From: Tatumella morbirosei
Lineage (GTDB): Bacteria > Pseudomonadota > Gammaproteobacteria > Enterobacterales > Enterobacteriaceae
Length of the DNA stretch: 64,000 nt
Direction of reading: 5' to 3'
Assembly: GCF_000757425.2 (NCBI RefSeq)
Contig: NZ_JPKR02000003.1
Coordinates: forward strand, 186,001-250,000
The notes beneath the pieces were generated by a model, which saw nothing but the letters and a program-made list of their open reading frames with translations, was not told where the DNA came from and searched no databases. Shown piece by piece: positions 38,215 to 47,068 of this stretch (position 1 is the stretch's first letter; every line of letters begins with the position of its first letter). A program made the position numbers and the translations under genes.

Positions 38215-39546
38215 TTACTTACCGGAAGGAGTCACCAGTGTTGCAGGATTATCTGCTGTCGGTGAGTTTCTGCGACTTAGGAAGGCATTGAGTAAAATCG
38301 CGCCAAAGGTCGCGGTGCCAATACCACCCAGAGTGAAACTGCCGATTTTTAGCGCAAAATCACCGGCCCCCAGTACCAGAGTAACCGCCACCATGATCAG
38401 ATTACCGTTGCGGTTCAGGTCTACATTATTCTGGACCCATATTCTCGCACCTGCGACAGCAATCAGGCCAAACACGACTATGGAGGCCCCCCCAATCACC
38501 GGGCCCGGGATGGTATGGATCAGCGCCCCAAACTTTGGTGAAAAACCAAGTAACAGGGCGATGACTGAGGCTGCGACAAATGCCAGGGTTGAATAGACCT
38601 TGGTGACCGCCATCACGCCGATATTCTCTGCATAGGTCGTTACGCCACTGCCGCCAACACTGCCCGACAACATGGTAGCCAGTCCGTCAGCAAAGAATGC
38701 ACGGCCCACATACGGGTCAAGATTCCGTCCGGTCATGCCTGCCACCGCTTTCATATGCCCCAGGTTTTCTGCCACCAGAATAATCGCCACTGGCGCTATC
38801 ATTACAATCGCTTGCCAGTCAAACACCGGAGCGGTGGTCGCAGGGAGCCCAAACCATGGCGCTGACACCAGTGGTGAAAAGTCCACAGGTTTGCCCAGTC
38901 CCAGGCCATTGGTCAGCACAGCATAGACACCCCATGCCAGACACAGCCCGACCAGCAGTAACAGTTTTTGGATCATACCGCGGGTAAACACAGCCACGAT
39001 TCCGATGCAAACCACGGTAATCACCGCCATCCAACTGTCAAACATTGAGCCTGAAACACTATGAATGGCGATAGGTGCCAGGTTGAGACCTATCGCCATA
39101 ACGACCGCACCTGTGACGACCGGAGGCATCAGTTTTTCAATCCAGCGAGCACCGGATTTCATCACCACCAACCCAATCACTGCGTACACAGCCCCGCAGG
39201 CGATAATACCGCCGAGCGCCAGCCCAAGATGAGGATTCATACCTTGCCCGGTAAACCCCGTTACTGCAATCACTACACCGACAAATGAAGCACTGGAACC
39301 TAAGTAACTGGGAACACGACCTCCTGTTATCAGGAAGAATAGCAGGGTACCTATCCCTGACATCAGAATACTGAGATTAGGATCTAGTCCCATCAGCAAC
39401 GGCATTAAAACCGTGGCGCCAAACATGGCCACCGCATGCTGTAACCCCATTACCAGGGTTGGGCCAAAGGGCAGTGTTTCATCAGGAGCGATGACACCGT
39501 CTCCACTGAGGGTTGTTTTTTTACGCCATACAGGAAACCAGCTCAT
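38215..39546 (-). CDS. rutG: Pyrimidine permease RutG (NCS2 family)
   Basis: Inner-membrane uracil/thymine:proton symporter of the nucleobase-ascorbate transporter (NCS2) family. The 443 residues match E. coli RutG (442). Seen: the QH motif in LVMGLQHAVAMFGATVLMP, AENLGHMKAVAGMTGRNL with the conserved Glu, and SGSVGGSGVTTYAENIGVMAVTKVYS with the NAT signature region. About 12-14 membrane spans are expected. It is the last gene of the rut operon, 57 bases after rutF, and ends in a hairpin. A generic UraA role cannot be separated by sequence alone, but the context settles it. Confidence 0.92.
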   Translation of the reverse strand: MSWFPVWRKKTTLSGDGVIAPDETLPFGPTLVMGLQHAVAMFGATVLMPLLMGLDPNLSILMSGIGTLLFFLITGGRVPSYLGSSASFVGVVIAVTGFTGQGMNPHLGLALGGIIACGAVYAVIGLVVMKSGARWIEKLMPPVVTGAVVMAIGLNLAPIAIHSVSGSMFDSWMAVITVVCIGIVAVFTRGMIQKLLLLVGLCLAWGVYAVLTNGLGLGKPVDFSPLVSAPWFGLPATTAPVFDWQAIVMIAPVAIILVAENLGHMKAVAGMTGRNLDPYVGRAFFADGLATMLSGSVGGSGVTTYAENIGVMAVTKVYSTLAFVAASVIALLLGFSPKFGALIHTIPGPVIGGASIVVFGLIAVAGARIWVQNNVDLNRNGNLIMVAVTLVLGAGDFALKIGSFTLGGIGTATFGAILLNAFLSRRNSPTADNPATLVTPSGK

Positions 39547-39603
39547 AAACTTTGTACTCCGGTAAAGTGGAAAAGCAATGAATGCCAGCGACTGGCTTCG
39601 TAA

Positions 39604-40125
39604 TCAGGCTTCCTGCCGGGTCAGAGAATGATAGCGCCGGTCGAACCACATCAGGCCATGTGGTGTGTGGTCACAGACCAGAGCCCTTACCTGACAAAAC
39701 AAAATGTCGTGGGTGCCGACACTGACACTTTGGGTAATTTCACAATCAAAGGAGGCGACAGCTCCTGTCAGCACCGGGCAGCCGGTGGTCAGTTCAGACC
39801 ATTGAGCTGCCGCAAAGCGATCGGGCATTGGGGTTTTACCGCCAAATAATCCCGATAATGTCTGATGATCGCCGGACAATGTATTAACACATAACCGGCC
39901 ATTGGCCTGGAAAACCGGCCACACGGACGCTGAACGATTCAGACAAACCAGCAGTGTCGGCGGTGTATCCGTCACACTGCACACCGCAGATGCCGTAAAT
40001 CCGGCCTGGCCGGCGGGGCCGTCGGTGGTAATTATATTGACGGCTGCTCCGAGGCGCGACATGGCATTACGGAACTGCTGTTTATCCACCCCGTCCGTTA
40101 GCGGGGCCAACTCAGAAACATTCAT
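39604..40125 (-). CDS. rutF: FMN reductase RutF
   Basis: NADH-dependent flavin reductase that supplies reduced FMN to the RutA oxygenase. The 173 residues (E. coli 164) show the flavin-reductase-domain pattern [46 protein letters not shown] with [15 protein letters not shown]-type [19 protein letters not shown] and the C-terminal [17 protein letters not shown]. In E. coli rutE lies between rutD and rutF. Here only 29 bases separate rutD from rutF and rutE is elsewhere. Confidence 0.93.
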   Translation of the reverse strand: MNVSELAPLTDGVDKQQFRNAMSRLGAAVNIITTDGPAGQAGFTASAVCSVTDTPPTLLVCLNRSASVWPVFQANGRLCVNTLSGDHQTLSGLFGGKTPMPDRFAAAQWSELTTGCPVLTGAVASFDCEITQSVSVGTHDILFCQVRALVCDHTPHGLMWFDRRYHSLTRQEA

Positions 40126-40154
40126 CTGCGGTCCTTATTTAAATTCACTGCCTT

Positions 40155-40943
40155 TCAGGCAGCGTGTTGTTCAAGCCAGGGCAGTAACAACTGGTTGAAT
40201 TCTTCCGGATAAGTAACACTCATCGCATGACCTCCGCGGGCCATTGCCGCCACACTGGACTGTGGCAGCGCATCTGCCAGTACCACCGAACAGGTCCAGG
40301 GCACCAGCAAATCGTCCTGGCTATAGATAACCAGTACCGGCAGGTTAAGAGTGGGGGCAATCCGGGTAAAATCGCAGGCCATCAAGGCATTCAGGCGGCG
40401 CAACAGGTTGTCTGTGCCCTGGAAATGTTCTGCATGACTGATATCCTCTGCCTCCATGCGCTGTTGATTGTCAGCCATCCAGTCAGCCGGGTAGAGAAAC
40501 AGTGGCTGAGCACGAACAAAAGCCTCCACGCCAACATTCAGCAACAGTTCCTGGCGGACGCGGAAACAGCGACGGGTATGAGCATTCAGTGACAACCAGC
40601 CATTAATCACCACCACACCGGTCACCCGTTGCGGATAGCTGGCCGCCAGTTGCAGGCCAATCAGCCCGCCCAGCGCATGTCCCGCTATGCAATAGCGGTC
40701 GATTCCCCGGGCATCGAGTGCCGCGGCCAGCTCATCCGCCATCTGTTGCATCGAGTAATTTTCGGGAAGCTGATCCGGGTTATTGCCGGTTCCGCGTTGG
40801 TCATAAGTGACGACCTTGTATTTTTCTTTGAGTGCAGCCATCTGGGGTTTCCAGAAGGCGGCAGCGCCTCCCAGCCCGGCGGATAACACCACCACCGGAG
40901 CATTAGCGGAATCAACGCCGGAAATCTGTATCTGCATAATCAA
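40155..40943 (-). CDS. rutD: RutD, alpha/beta-hydrolase-fold aminoacrylate hydrolase
   Basis: Cytosolic protein that speeds breakdown of aminoacrylate in uracil degradation. The 262 residues (E. coli 266) have [39 protein letters not shown] and [15 protein letters not shown]. As I recall for E. coli RutD, the nucleophile elbow reads GHALGG, with Ala in place of the usual Ser, so the common serine mechanism is not available. Its ATG overlaps the rutC stop by 4 bases. Confidence 0.93.
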   Translation of the reverse strand: MIMQIQISGVDSANAPVVVLSAGLGGAAAFWKPQMAALKEKYKVVTYDQRGTGNNPDQLPENYSMQQMADELAAALDARGIDRYCIAGHALGGLIGLQLAASYPQRVTGVVVINGWLSLNAHTRRCFRVRQELLLNVGVEAFVRAQPLFLYPADWMADNQQRMEAEDISHAEHFQGTDNLLRRLNALMACDFTRIAPTLNLPVLVIYSQDDLLVPWTCSVVLADALPQSSVAAMARGGHAMSVTYPEEFNQLLLPWLEQHAA

Positions 40944-41332
40944 GCCTGCTTACCGACATGGGCGACAGTGGCAATCTCAACTAATGCGTCTGGTTTCACC
41001 AGACCACACTGAATACAGAAACGGGCCGGTTTTTCTCCGGGGAAAAATTCGGCATACACCTGGTTTATTGCGGCATAGTTTTGCCAGTCAGTAATAAAAA
41101 TGGAATTGAATGTGACGTCATCCATGGTTCCGCCGGCAGTTTCAATTACGTTTTTAATCATGGTCAGCACATGGCGGGTTTGTGCTGCAGCATCCCCCAC
41201 ATGAACTACATTATTGTTTTCATCAAAGGGTAACGTCCCTGACACGTAGACAACCCCATCCGCCAGTGTTCCGGGAACGAACGGGGCGATGGGCGTACTG
41301 GTACCGGCAGGGATAATCACAGATTTTGGCAT
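40940..41332 (-). CDS. rutC: RutC, Rid-family aminoacrylate deaminase
   Basis: Trimeric YjgF/RidA-fold protein acting on 3-aminoacrylate in the Rut pathway. The 130 residues match E. coli Rut[38 protein letters not shown]-type start, then [26 protein letters not shown] and the C-terminal [24 protein letters not shown] with the conserved Arg of the active site. It lies 47 bases after rutB and overlaps rutD by 4 bases. Confidence 0.94.
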   Translation of the reverse strand: MPKSVIIPAGTSTPIAPFVPGTLADGVVYVSGTLPFDENNNVVHVGDAAAQTRHVLTMIKNVIETAGGTMDDVTFNSIFITDWQNYAAINQVYAEFFPGEKPARFCIQCGLVKPDALVEIATVAHVGKQA

Positions 41333-41379
41333 ATTAATTTTCCTTTTTTTCTCAGTGGCAGGTGATGAAAATCCGGTGC

Positions 41380-42117
41380 TCAGGCTGCCGGACGTTCCTG
41401 TTCAGAAACCGGCGCAATGGCGCTACAAAAACTGCTGACATCGGAGACCCAGCCGAAAAAAGTCTCTATATTAAACAGTGCTGCCTCATGGGCAGAAGGA
41501 GGTCCGGCCTGATAGGTGGCGTCTTCCAGTACGATGCCAAAATATTCAAGGAAAAAGCCGTCACGCAGGGTGGATTCCACACAGACATTCGTAGCGATGC
41601 CGGTAAAAATCAGATGACGAATCCCCCGGCTACGCAGCATGCTGTCCAGTGGGGTGTTGTAGAAGCCGCTGTACCTGATTTTCGGAATAATGATGTCCTC
41701 CGGCTGCGGGACCAGTTCATCCACCAGCTGATAGTCCCAGCCACCTTTGGATAATAATTTGCCCTGCAGATCAGGATTTTTACGCATAGTTTTTAGCGCA
41801 TTCGACTTATGAAAATTGGGTGAACCTGCGTCTCCGGCCTCTACATACTGGTCATCCCAGCCATTCTGAAACCAGATAATCTGAATGCCGGCAGCACGGG
41901 CAGCATCAACAGCTTTTTTAATATTGGCAATCACCGGTTTGGTGGCCGAGACATCGAAGCCCGCCAGATCCAGATAGCCCCCGATAGTGGCGTAGGCATT
42001 CTGCATATCCACGACGATCAATGCCGTTTGCTGCGGCGGAAATGCGATGGATTCAGGTTTCGCAGTGACAACCACATTATTTAACTGACTGGCAGTCGAA
42101 CAGATTACAGTACTCAT
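41380..42117 (-). CDS. rutB: RutB, ureidoacrylate amidohydrolase
   Basis: Isochorismatase-fold hydrolase releasing carbamate and aminoacrylate from ureidoacrylate. The 245 residues are a little longer than the E. coli protein (about 230) at both ends. Catalytic triad positions are visible: Asp in [11 protein letters not shown], Lys in [11 protein letters not shown] and Cys in [17 protein letters not shown]. Start ATG and the rutA stop overlap as TGATG, so the two are translationally coupled. Confidence 0.94.
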   Translation of the reverse strand: MSTVICSTASQLNNVVVTAKPESIAFPPQQTALIVVDMQNAYATIGGYLDLAGFDVSATKPVIANIKKAVDAARAAGIQIIWFQNGWDDQYVEAGDAGSPNFHKSNALKTMRKNPDLQGKLLSKGGWDYQLVDELVPQPEDIIIPKIRYSGFYNTPLDSMLRSRGIRHLIFTGIATNVCVESTLRDGFFLEYFGIVLEDATYQAGPPSAHEAALFNIETFFGWVSDVSSFCSAIAPVSEQERPAA

Positions 42118-43208
42118 CAGGCCACCTCTTTCATTGCTTCAGTCACGGCGCTCCGGCTGCTCATTAACGGCTGGATACGCTGTCCAAAATTCTCAATACC
42201 CTGAACAAAATCATCAAAGGTCAGCAAAATACCTTCTGCACCCTCCACGGTCGCCACCTCATCCAGCATTTTTGCCACTGTGGCATAAGAACCCACCAGG
42301 GTGCCCATATTGATATTTACCGCGGAGGTCGGGTCGGCCATTTGCCGCACGTTGGTATCGCTTCCTGAGCGGGTATCCTGCTGGCTTTGGGTAGTCAGCC
42401 AGGCGAGAGCCTCCTGGTCTGCACCGGCTTTGTAGTGTTCCCACTTAGCGCGTGCCGCTTCATCGGTTTCGTCGGCGATAATCATAAACAGCACATAGGA
42501 ACCGACATCGCGACCGGCTTTTTCTGCCGCTTTTTTCATCCGTTCAGCCGTTGGAGCAAAGGCAGTTGGGGTGTTTACTCCCTTACCAAAGCAGAAGTTG
42601 TAATCGGCATATTGTGCAGAGAAGGCCATCCCGGCATCACTTTGTCCGGCACAGATCACCTTCATAGGTTTTTGCGGCTGAGGACTGAGACGGCAATCAT
42701 TCATGGTCAGGAAATCGCCTTTGAAATCAGATTTTCCGGTGCCCCATAAATCACGCAGGACAGTGACATATTCGGTCAGATAGTCATAGCGACGGGAGAA
42801 ATACTCTTCGCCAGGCCAGAGACCCATCTGGTCGTATTCCGGTTTTTGCCAGCCGGTGACCAGATTGACGCCGAAACGTCCACCAGAGATGCTGTCAACG
42901 GTGCTAGCCATTCGCGCGACAATGGCCGGTGGCAGAGTCAGGGTGGCTGCCGTGGCATATATCTCGATGCGTGAGGTCACCGCAGCCAGACCGGCCATCA
43001 GCGTGAATGACTCCAGGTTGTGGTCCCAGAATTCAGTTTTACCGCCAAAACCGCGTAATTTGATCATTGAGAGTGCGAAATCGAAATGGTAATGCTCGGC
43101 CCGTTGAACGATGGTTTTATTCAGTTCAAAACTCGGCATATATTGCGGAGCATTTTCAGAAATCAGCCAGCCGTTATTACCAATTGGGATAAAGACGCCT
43201 ATTTTCAT
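42117..43208 (-). CDS. rutA: RutA, pyrimidine monooxygenase
   Basis: FMN-dependent luciferase-family monooxygenase that opens the uracil or thymine ring using O2 and FMNH2 from RutF. From the ATG at 43208, preceded by GAGG at 7 bases, it has 363 residues. The family core is intact: [61 protein letters not shown] and [21 protein letters not shown] longer form from 43274 (385 residues, MEMQDAPPP) aligns with the E. coli annotated start (382), but has no Shine-Dalgarno. The sigma-54 promoter transcript start near 43299 permits either. Confidence 0.94.
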   Translation of the reverse strand: MKIGVFIPIGNNGWLISENAPQYMPSFELNKTIVQRAEHYHFDFALSMIKLRGFGGKTEFWDHNLESFTLMAGLAAVTSRIEIYATAATLTLPPAIVARMASTVDSISGGRFGVNLVTGWQKPEYDQMGLWPGEEYFSRRYDYLTEYVTVLRDLWGTGKSDFKGDFLTMNDCRLSPQPQKPMKVICAGQSDAGMAFSAQYADYNFCFGKGVNTPTAFAPTAERMKKAAEKAGRDVGSYVLFMIIADETDEAARAKWEHYKAGADQEALAWLTTQSQQDTRSGSDTNVRQMADPTSAVNINMGTLVGSYATVAKMLDEVATVEGAEGILLTFDDFVQGIENFGQRIQPLMSSRSAVTEAMKEVA

Positions 43209-43309
43209 GTCAAACCTCGTCTGATGAATGATTAAAGTTTCACCTGTCGGCGGCGGTGCATCCTGCATCTCCATGGGTCGTCGCTGAGTCGTGTGTACCT
43301 GTTAAATTA

Positions 43310-43325
43310 AGCAAAGGCTGTGCCA
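43310..43325 (-). promoter_or_regulatory. Sigma-54 promoter of the rut operon
   Basis: On the minus strand TGGCAC (43325-43320), then a 4-base spacer and TTTGCT (43315-43310), gives GG and GC exactly 10 bases apart, the strict -24/-12 spacing of RpoN promoters. Transcription should begin near 43299, about 90 bases ahead of the rutA ATG chosen here. The E. coli rut operon is activated by NtrC under nitrogen limitation, consistent with this. Confidence 0.8.
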
Positions 43326-43399
43326 CATTTAGATATCACTTTAAAAACAACAAATTAATAAAATTCCTGCAATCACAAACCAGAATAAATGGTCCAAAA

Positions 43400-43415
43400 C
43401 AGACCATTTGGTAAA
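43400..43415. promoter_or_regulatory. RutR-box-like operator
   Basis: The sequence CAGACCA-TT-TGGTAAA agrees with the RutR consensus TTGACCA-NN-TGGTCAA at eleven of fourteen positions. It overlaps a perfect 8-7-8 inverted repeat AAATGGTC/GACCATTT (43387-43409), so three TGGTC-type half-sites lie in a row. It is 75-90 bases upstream of the sigma-54 promoter and about 110 bases ahead of rutR, placing it to control both genes. Confidence 0.65.
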
Positions 43416-43526
43416 AATAAGTGCATCACATGACGGGGATTGCTCAGGAAAAGGGCAACTCTGTGCAGTGGTGCATTCAGGGCAGTCTGTTATGATGCTG
43501 CAAAAGGACAGAGATGAGGTTAGTCA

Positions 43527-44162
43527 GTGAAAGTCAGTGAGAAAAAACCGGGACGTCGCTCCCGGGCGGTTGCTGCTAAACGTTCGGCGATTGTGAACGC
43601 GGCATTGTCACTCTTTTCGCAGTTTGGTCTGCACGGCACCCGGGTGGAGCAGGTGGCTGCACTGGCGGATGTCTCTAAAACTAATCTGTTATATTATTTC
43701 CCTTCGAAAGAGCAGCTCTATCTGGCCGTACTGCAGGAAATACTTGCGGTCTGGCTGGCTCCGCTCAGGGCATTGCAGGCCGATCAGCAACCTCTGGAAG
43801 CCATTAACCATTATATCCGCCTGAAACTGGAAGTATCGCGGGATCATCCCCAGGCATCACGTCTGTTTTGTCTTGAAATTTTGCAGGGTGCGCCGGTGTT
43901 ACAGCAGGAACTGGAAGGTGGATTGCGTGAGCTGGTGAATGAAAAAGCCGAACTGATTCGTTTATGGATTAGTCGTGGGCAACTGGCAGAAACCGATCCT
44001 TGTCAGCTGATTTTTATGCTGTGGTCTGTCACCCAGCATTACGCAGACTTTGCTATTCAGGTGCAGGCGATCACCGGAAAAAGTTTGCAGGATGAAGCAT
44101 TCTTTACCCAAACGCTGAATAATATTCAGAGTGTTATTACGGAAGGCCTTCGACCGCGCTGA
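43527..44162 (+). CDS. rutR: TetR-family uracil-responsive regulator RutR
   Basis: Repressor of the rut operon released by uracil or thymine. The 211 residues (E. coli 212) keep the RutR HTH KRSAIVNAALSLFSQFGLHGTRVEQVAALADVSKTNLLYYFPSKEQLY and ligand-domain stretches YIRLKLEVSRDHPQASRLFCLEI and VTQHYADFAIQVQAITG. It ends in EGLRPR as the E. coli protein does (EGIRPR). It is divergent from rutA, and the box at 43400-43415 lies between the two. Confidence 0.95.
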   Translation: MKVSEKKPGRRSRAVAAKRSAIVNAALSLFSQFGLHGTRVEQVAALADVSKTNLLYYFPSKEQLYLAVLQEILAVWLAPLRALQADQQPLEAINHYIRLKLEVSRDHPQASRLFCLEILQGAPVLQQELEGGLRELVNEKAELIRLWISRGQLAETDPCQLIFMLWSVTQHYADFAIQVQAITGKSLQDEAFFTQTLNNIQSVITEGLRPR

Positions 44163-44281
44163 ACTATCTGTCAGCTAAGCGCCATTGCCGTTTTTGTAAA
44201 ATGCAGTACCGGAATTGATATTTCCCTTTAGTCACTATTTAGGCTGAACTGTAGTTATCGACACTTCAGTGGGGACATATT

Positions 44282-44455
44282 ATGGCACTGCATATCTGGA
44301 AAAAAATTATCAGGTTTACCGGACTCCCGGAGCGCAGTCCGGCGGCAGAACGGGCAAAAGACAGCCATCTGTTACTCGAGTCTATGATTCCAATTCTCGG
44401 ATTATACGGCATTGGTCCCGGTTATCTTGATCCTCAGTGGTTGCAGGATGAATAA
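44282..44455 (+). CDS. Small protein of unknown function (57 residues)
   Basis: An ATG at 44282, preceded by GGGGA at a spacing of 6, opens a 57-codon frame ending in TAA at 44453-44455. The product is MALHIWKKIIRFTGLPERSP at the start, a charged middle (AAERAKDSHLLLE) and a glycine-rich hydrophobic stretch MIPILGLYGIGPGYLD, ending PQWLQDE. There is no signal peptide or complete membrane helix. It lies between rutR (119 bases upstream, same strand) and the relocated rutE (convergent). I do not recognise it. The good ribosome-binding site and non-random composition argue that it is expressed. Confidence 0.5.
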   Translation: MALHIWKKIIRFTGLPERSPAAERAKDSHLLLESMIPILGLYGIGPGYLDPQWLQDE

Positions 44456-44534
44456 AAATAAACAACACCGTTTACTGCGGGTAACTTACTGGAATGAGCT
44501 GTGCTTTAACACTATTCACCGTTATCATCCATTC

Positions 44535-44563
44535 CACTGACTGCGGCAATGCCACAGTCAGTG
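44535..44563 (-). terminator. Hairpin after rutE
   Basis: CACTGACTG (44535-44543) pairs perfectly with CAGTCAGTG (44555-44563), and the loop itself holds a GGC/GCC pairing. It lies 8 bases after the rutE stop and about 80 bases after the 57-residue ORF. There is no T-run, so termination may be partial. Confidence 0.5.
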
Positions 44564-44570
44564 TGGCTCA

Positions 44571-45161
44571 TCAGGCAAACCGGCAGGCATCATCAAAATC
44601 AAGCCGCGGCAGACGCCCATGAAGTTTCTCACTGTCGCCATAACCCAGGTTGATCAGTAAATTGACCCGCCAGTCAGTACCGTGAAAAAACTCTGCATTA
44701 ATTTTATCAGCATCGAACCCAGACATCGGGCCGACATCCAGTCCCAAAGCCCGCGCGGCGACCACCAGATAACCTGCCTGCAGGCTGCTGTTACGAAATG
44801 CTGTTTCCTGAGCCAGAGATTCACTGCTGGTGAACCAGCTTCGGGCGTCTGCATAGGGGAACAATCCCGGAAGCTTTTCATAAAAAGTCATATCTGAGGC
44901 GACAATTACCGTCACTGGAGCAGACATCGTTTTATCGATATTGCCTGAAGAGAGTGCCGGTTTAAGCTTCTGTTTGCCCGCATTGCTGGTCACAAACACA
45001 AAGCGGCCCGGCGAACAGTTAGCCGAGGTCGGGCCAAGCCGGGTCAACTCATACAGGGTTTGCAGAGTACTTTCGGTGACCGGTTTATCCAGCCAGTAAC
45101 TGTGGGTACGAGCCTGATTAAATAATGAATCGAGTGCAGACTGCTCAACCGGAATAGTCAT
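44571..45161 (-). CDS. rutE: RutE, malonic semialdehyde reductase (nitroreductase fold)
   Basis: FMN nitroreductase-fold enzyme reducing toxic malonic semialdehyde, the end product of uracil degradation, to 3-hydroxypropionate. The 196 residues equal the E. coli length and share its signature: [16 protein letters not shown]-like flavin loop, [50 protein letters not shown] and [21 protein letters not shown]. In E. coli it is inside rutABCDEFG. Here it is its own transcription unit on the same strand, beyond rutR and the small ORF, so it has its own promoter upstream of 45161 and need not follow NtrC control. Confidence 0.93.
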   Translation of the reverse strand: MTIPVEQSALDSLFNQARTHSYWLDKPVTESTLQTLYELTRLGPTSANCSPGRFVFVTSNAGKQKLKPALSSGNIDKTMSAPVTVIVASDMTFYEKLPGLFPYADARSWFTSSESLAQETAFRNSSLQAGYLVVAARALGLDVGPMSGFDADKINAEFFHGTDWRVNLLINLGYGDSEKLHGRLPRLDFDDACRFA

Positions 45162-45310
45162 AATGTTCTCCAGATTCCCTTAACTGTCATGTCGTTGTAC
45201 CTTAAACCGGCACCGTTGTGAAAGTCTTATTTTACGCAATATGAAGCATCATACTGTCAGCCGGAGTGATCCGCGGGGTTTACCAGTGGCAGGCTGATAA
45301 TATGTTGTCT

Positions 45311-45808
45311 TCAGAGAGAAAAGGTGCCCAGCAAACTCCCGCCCTGGCACTGGATAACCAACTGATAACCCGCAGCACTGTTTTTCCACTGTTTAAGTTG
45401 TGGTTCCTGTATCGTTGCCGGTCCGAAACTGCTTATCAACTGGCTATACTCTTTTTGCAACGTACTCTGGCATTGCGTGGGAGTATCGAAATCATCAGAG
45501 CCCATGACCTGTACCACCCGGCCATCACTCAGTAACACGTGTGGCTGCTTAAAGGGACTGCCAGGCAAGCGGGGTTTAACAAACACTACCCCGTTATAAT
45601 GACCCAGGCTTTCATCAGTGAGCAGGGTATTACTGTTGCTGTTCATCACAGTGTCAGTATCCGCCAGAGTGAGCCGACTGTTCAGCGAATAGCCGAGAAA
45701 GGAAGGACTGTCGGACCGTGCAGCAGAAGCGGCTAACGGCGTGATACCCAAACATATCGTCATCAGCAGAGGGGTAAGTTTTACGAACTTCTCAGTAATA
45801 ACGTGCAT
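45311..45808 (-). CDS. Exported protein of unknown function
   Basis: The 165 residues begin with a classical signal peptide: basic start, hydrophobic core LLMTICLGITPLAASA, cleavage after ASAA near residue 30. The mature part has YSLNSRLTLADTDTVMNSN, a VVFVKPRLPGSPFKQPHVLL strand region and two cysteines (CQSTLQKEY near 113 and VIQCQGGS near 153) that could form one disulfide in the periplasm. No lipobox or membrane anchor is seen. I do not recognise the family. It is monocistronic, between rutE and the carbonic anhydrase gene, with the signal peptide as the main evidence that the frame is real. Confidence 0.62.
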   Translation of the reverse strand: MHVITEKFVKLTPLLMTICLGITPLAASAARSDSPSFLGYSLNSRLTLADTDTVMNSNSNTLLTDESLGHYNGVVFVKPRLPGSPFKQPHVLLSDGRVVQVMGSDDFDTPTQCQSTLQKEYSQLISSFGPATIQEPQLKQWKNSAAGYQLVIQCQGGSLLGTFSL

Positions 45809-46156
45809 AATTTTCCTTAACCAGAGTGCAACAAAACGTTATCCCGCAGATTTACTCCTGGGGTAGTCTCTTCCAGCGGTAAATCTATGTGACAGGCTAT
45901 TCCGCCGTGAAGGAGTGTTCAGCCCGGCGTAACACATTGTTTAATATTAGCCGTCAGGGCTTCGCTGGCCATCCCGGGGTGTTTGCCTGAATGGTAAAAA
46001 ATCTCAGTTGAATACTGTGCAGGCGCTGTTGCTGGTACTGTCTGTAATACCCCTATAGCTGAATAGCAGGGAAAGAGAGGGTGCCGGTGCAGGCAGGGTT
46101 TTAGACCTGCGGGAAGCCCCACAGGTCACCGGGTCTCAGAGGACCGGAGGCGTTTG
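45809..46156. other. Non-coding gap before the carbonic anhydrase gene
   Basis: 348 bases with no convincing gene. A 67-codon minus-strand frame at 45919-46122 lacks a ribosome-binding site and family features and was not accepted. A weak hairpin at about 46129-46147 may end the carbonic anhydrase transcript. Confidence 0.4.
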
Positions 46157-46792
46157 TTACTCGAAACAAACGTCCGGATTGGCCGCCAGAGGAACAAATT
46201 TGTTGCCACCTTTATCCAGCGCCTGAACCTCTCCGCTTTCGATGTCATAAACCCAGCCATGCAGATGGATGGCATTGTTACGTAAGGCAACGGCAACCGA
46301 CGGGTGAGTTTTGATATTATTCAACTGTGCAATCACGTTTTCACGCACCATGGCACTAACTTTCTGGTCTTCATCCGCGTAGCTGTTTTTCTCTACCACG
46401 GCTTTTGCTGCATCGGCATAACGTAGCCAGTGAGCCACCGCAGGCATGGTATCCATACACTGACACTTAGCAATAGCTCCCATCGCTCCGCAATTGGAGT
46501 GACCGCAAATGATAATATCTTTCACGCCCAAAGCGACCACGGCATACTCAATGGTAGCAGAGACACCGCCAGGTTCAGGACCGAAAGAAGGAACGATGTT
46601 GCCCGCGTTACGGATGACAAATAACTGGCCGGGTTCTTGCTGTGTTACCAGCTCAGGGACCAGACGGCTGTCTGAACAGGAAATAAACAAGGCCTTAGGA
46701 TTCTGACTGCCTGCCAGGCTACGGAATAACTCTTTTCGCTCAGGAAAAACTTCTTTCTGAAAATTCAGAAACCCTTGAATAATCGTTTTCAT
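46157..46792 (-). CDS. cynT: Beta-carbonic anhydrase, CynT type
   Basis: Zinc enzyme interconverting CO2 and bicarbonate in the cytosol. The 211 residues carry the beta-class zinc site: CSDSRLVPE near residue 39 and the HSNCGAM motif near 98-104. The family stretches [52 protein letters not shown] and [17 protein letters not shown] follow. Sequence is closer to E. coli CynT than to Can, but no cyanase gene (cynS) or cyanate permease is in the window. So it may serve housekeeping bicarbonate supply, and the symbol reflects sequence type only. Confidence 0.85.
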   Translation of the reverse strand: MKTIIQGFLNFQKEVFPERKELFRSLAGSQNPKALFISCSDSRLVPELVTQQEPGQLFVIRNAGNIVPSFGPEPGGVSATIEYAVVALGVKDIIICGHSNCGAMGAIAKCQCMDTMPAVAHWLRYADAAKAVVEKNSYADEDQKVSAMVRENVIAQLNNIKTHPSVAVALRNNAIHLHGWVYDIESGEVQALDKGGNKFVPLAANPDVCFE

Positions 46793-46912
46793 AACTCGCC
46801 CAAATAATAAAAAATCGGGTTAATCATAGAACGAATATCCGAAGGGGGAAAGTCCCGGCAACCAAAAGCGGCGGCCCCGGGGACGACAATAAAACTCGCC
46901 GGCAGGATGATG

Positions 46913-46927
46913 AGTGACATTGTCACT
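46913..46927. promoter_or_regulatory. Palindrome AGTGACA-T-TGTCACT
   Basis: A perfect 7-1-7 dyad in the 276-base gap between the divergent carbonic anhydrase and glutamine amidotransferase genes. Its size and position fit an operator, but I do not recognise the binding protein. Confidence 0.4.
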
Positions 46928-47068
46928 TGTTACCGGTTATCTGGCAGCAGTGTTTCTAACGCAAAAAACGGTATTAAGCGACATCTTGTTTCATTGTTAA
47001 ATTTCCGCTATGACTATCTTTTCACTACTTCATCCGGCCTGTAAGCCGTATCAGCGGGAATCTAAATT

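Noticed and set aside
43420-43520. An NtrC binding site upstream of the rut sigma-54 promoter (GTGCAGTGGTGCA)
   Set aside because: Only one half of the TGCAC-N7-GTGCA pattern is convincing; kept as an open question, not as a feature.
45919-46122. A 67-codon minus-strand frame between the exported protein and carbonic anhydrase genes
   Set aside because: It has no ribosome-binding site, no recognisable family features and an arbitrary composition; the region looks non-coding.
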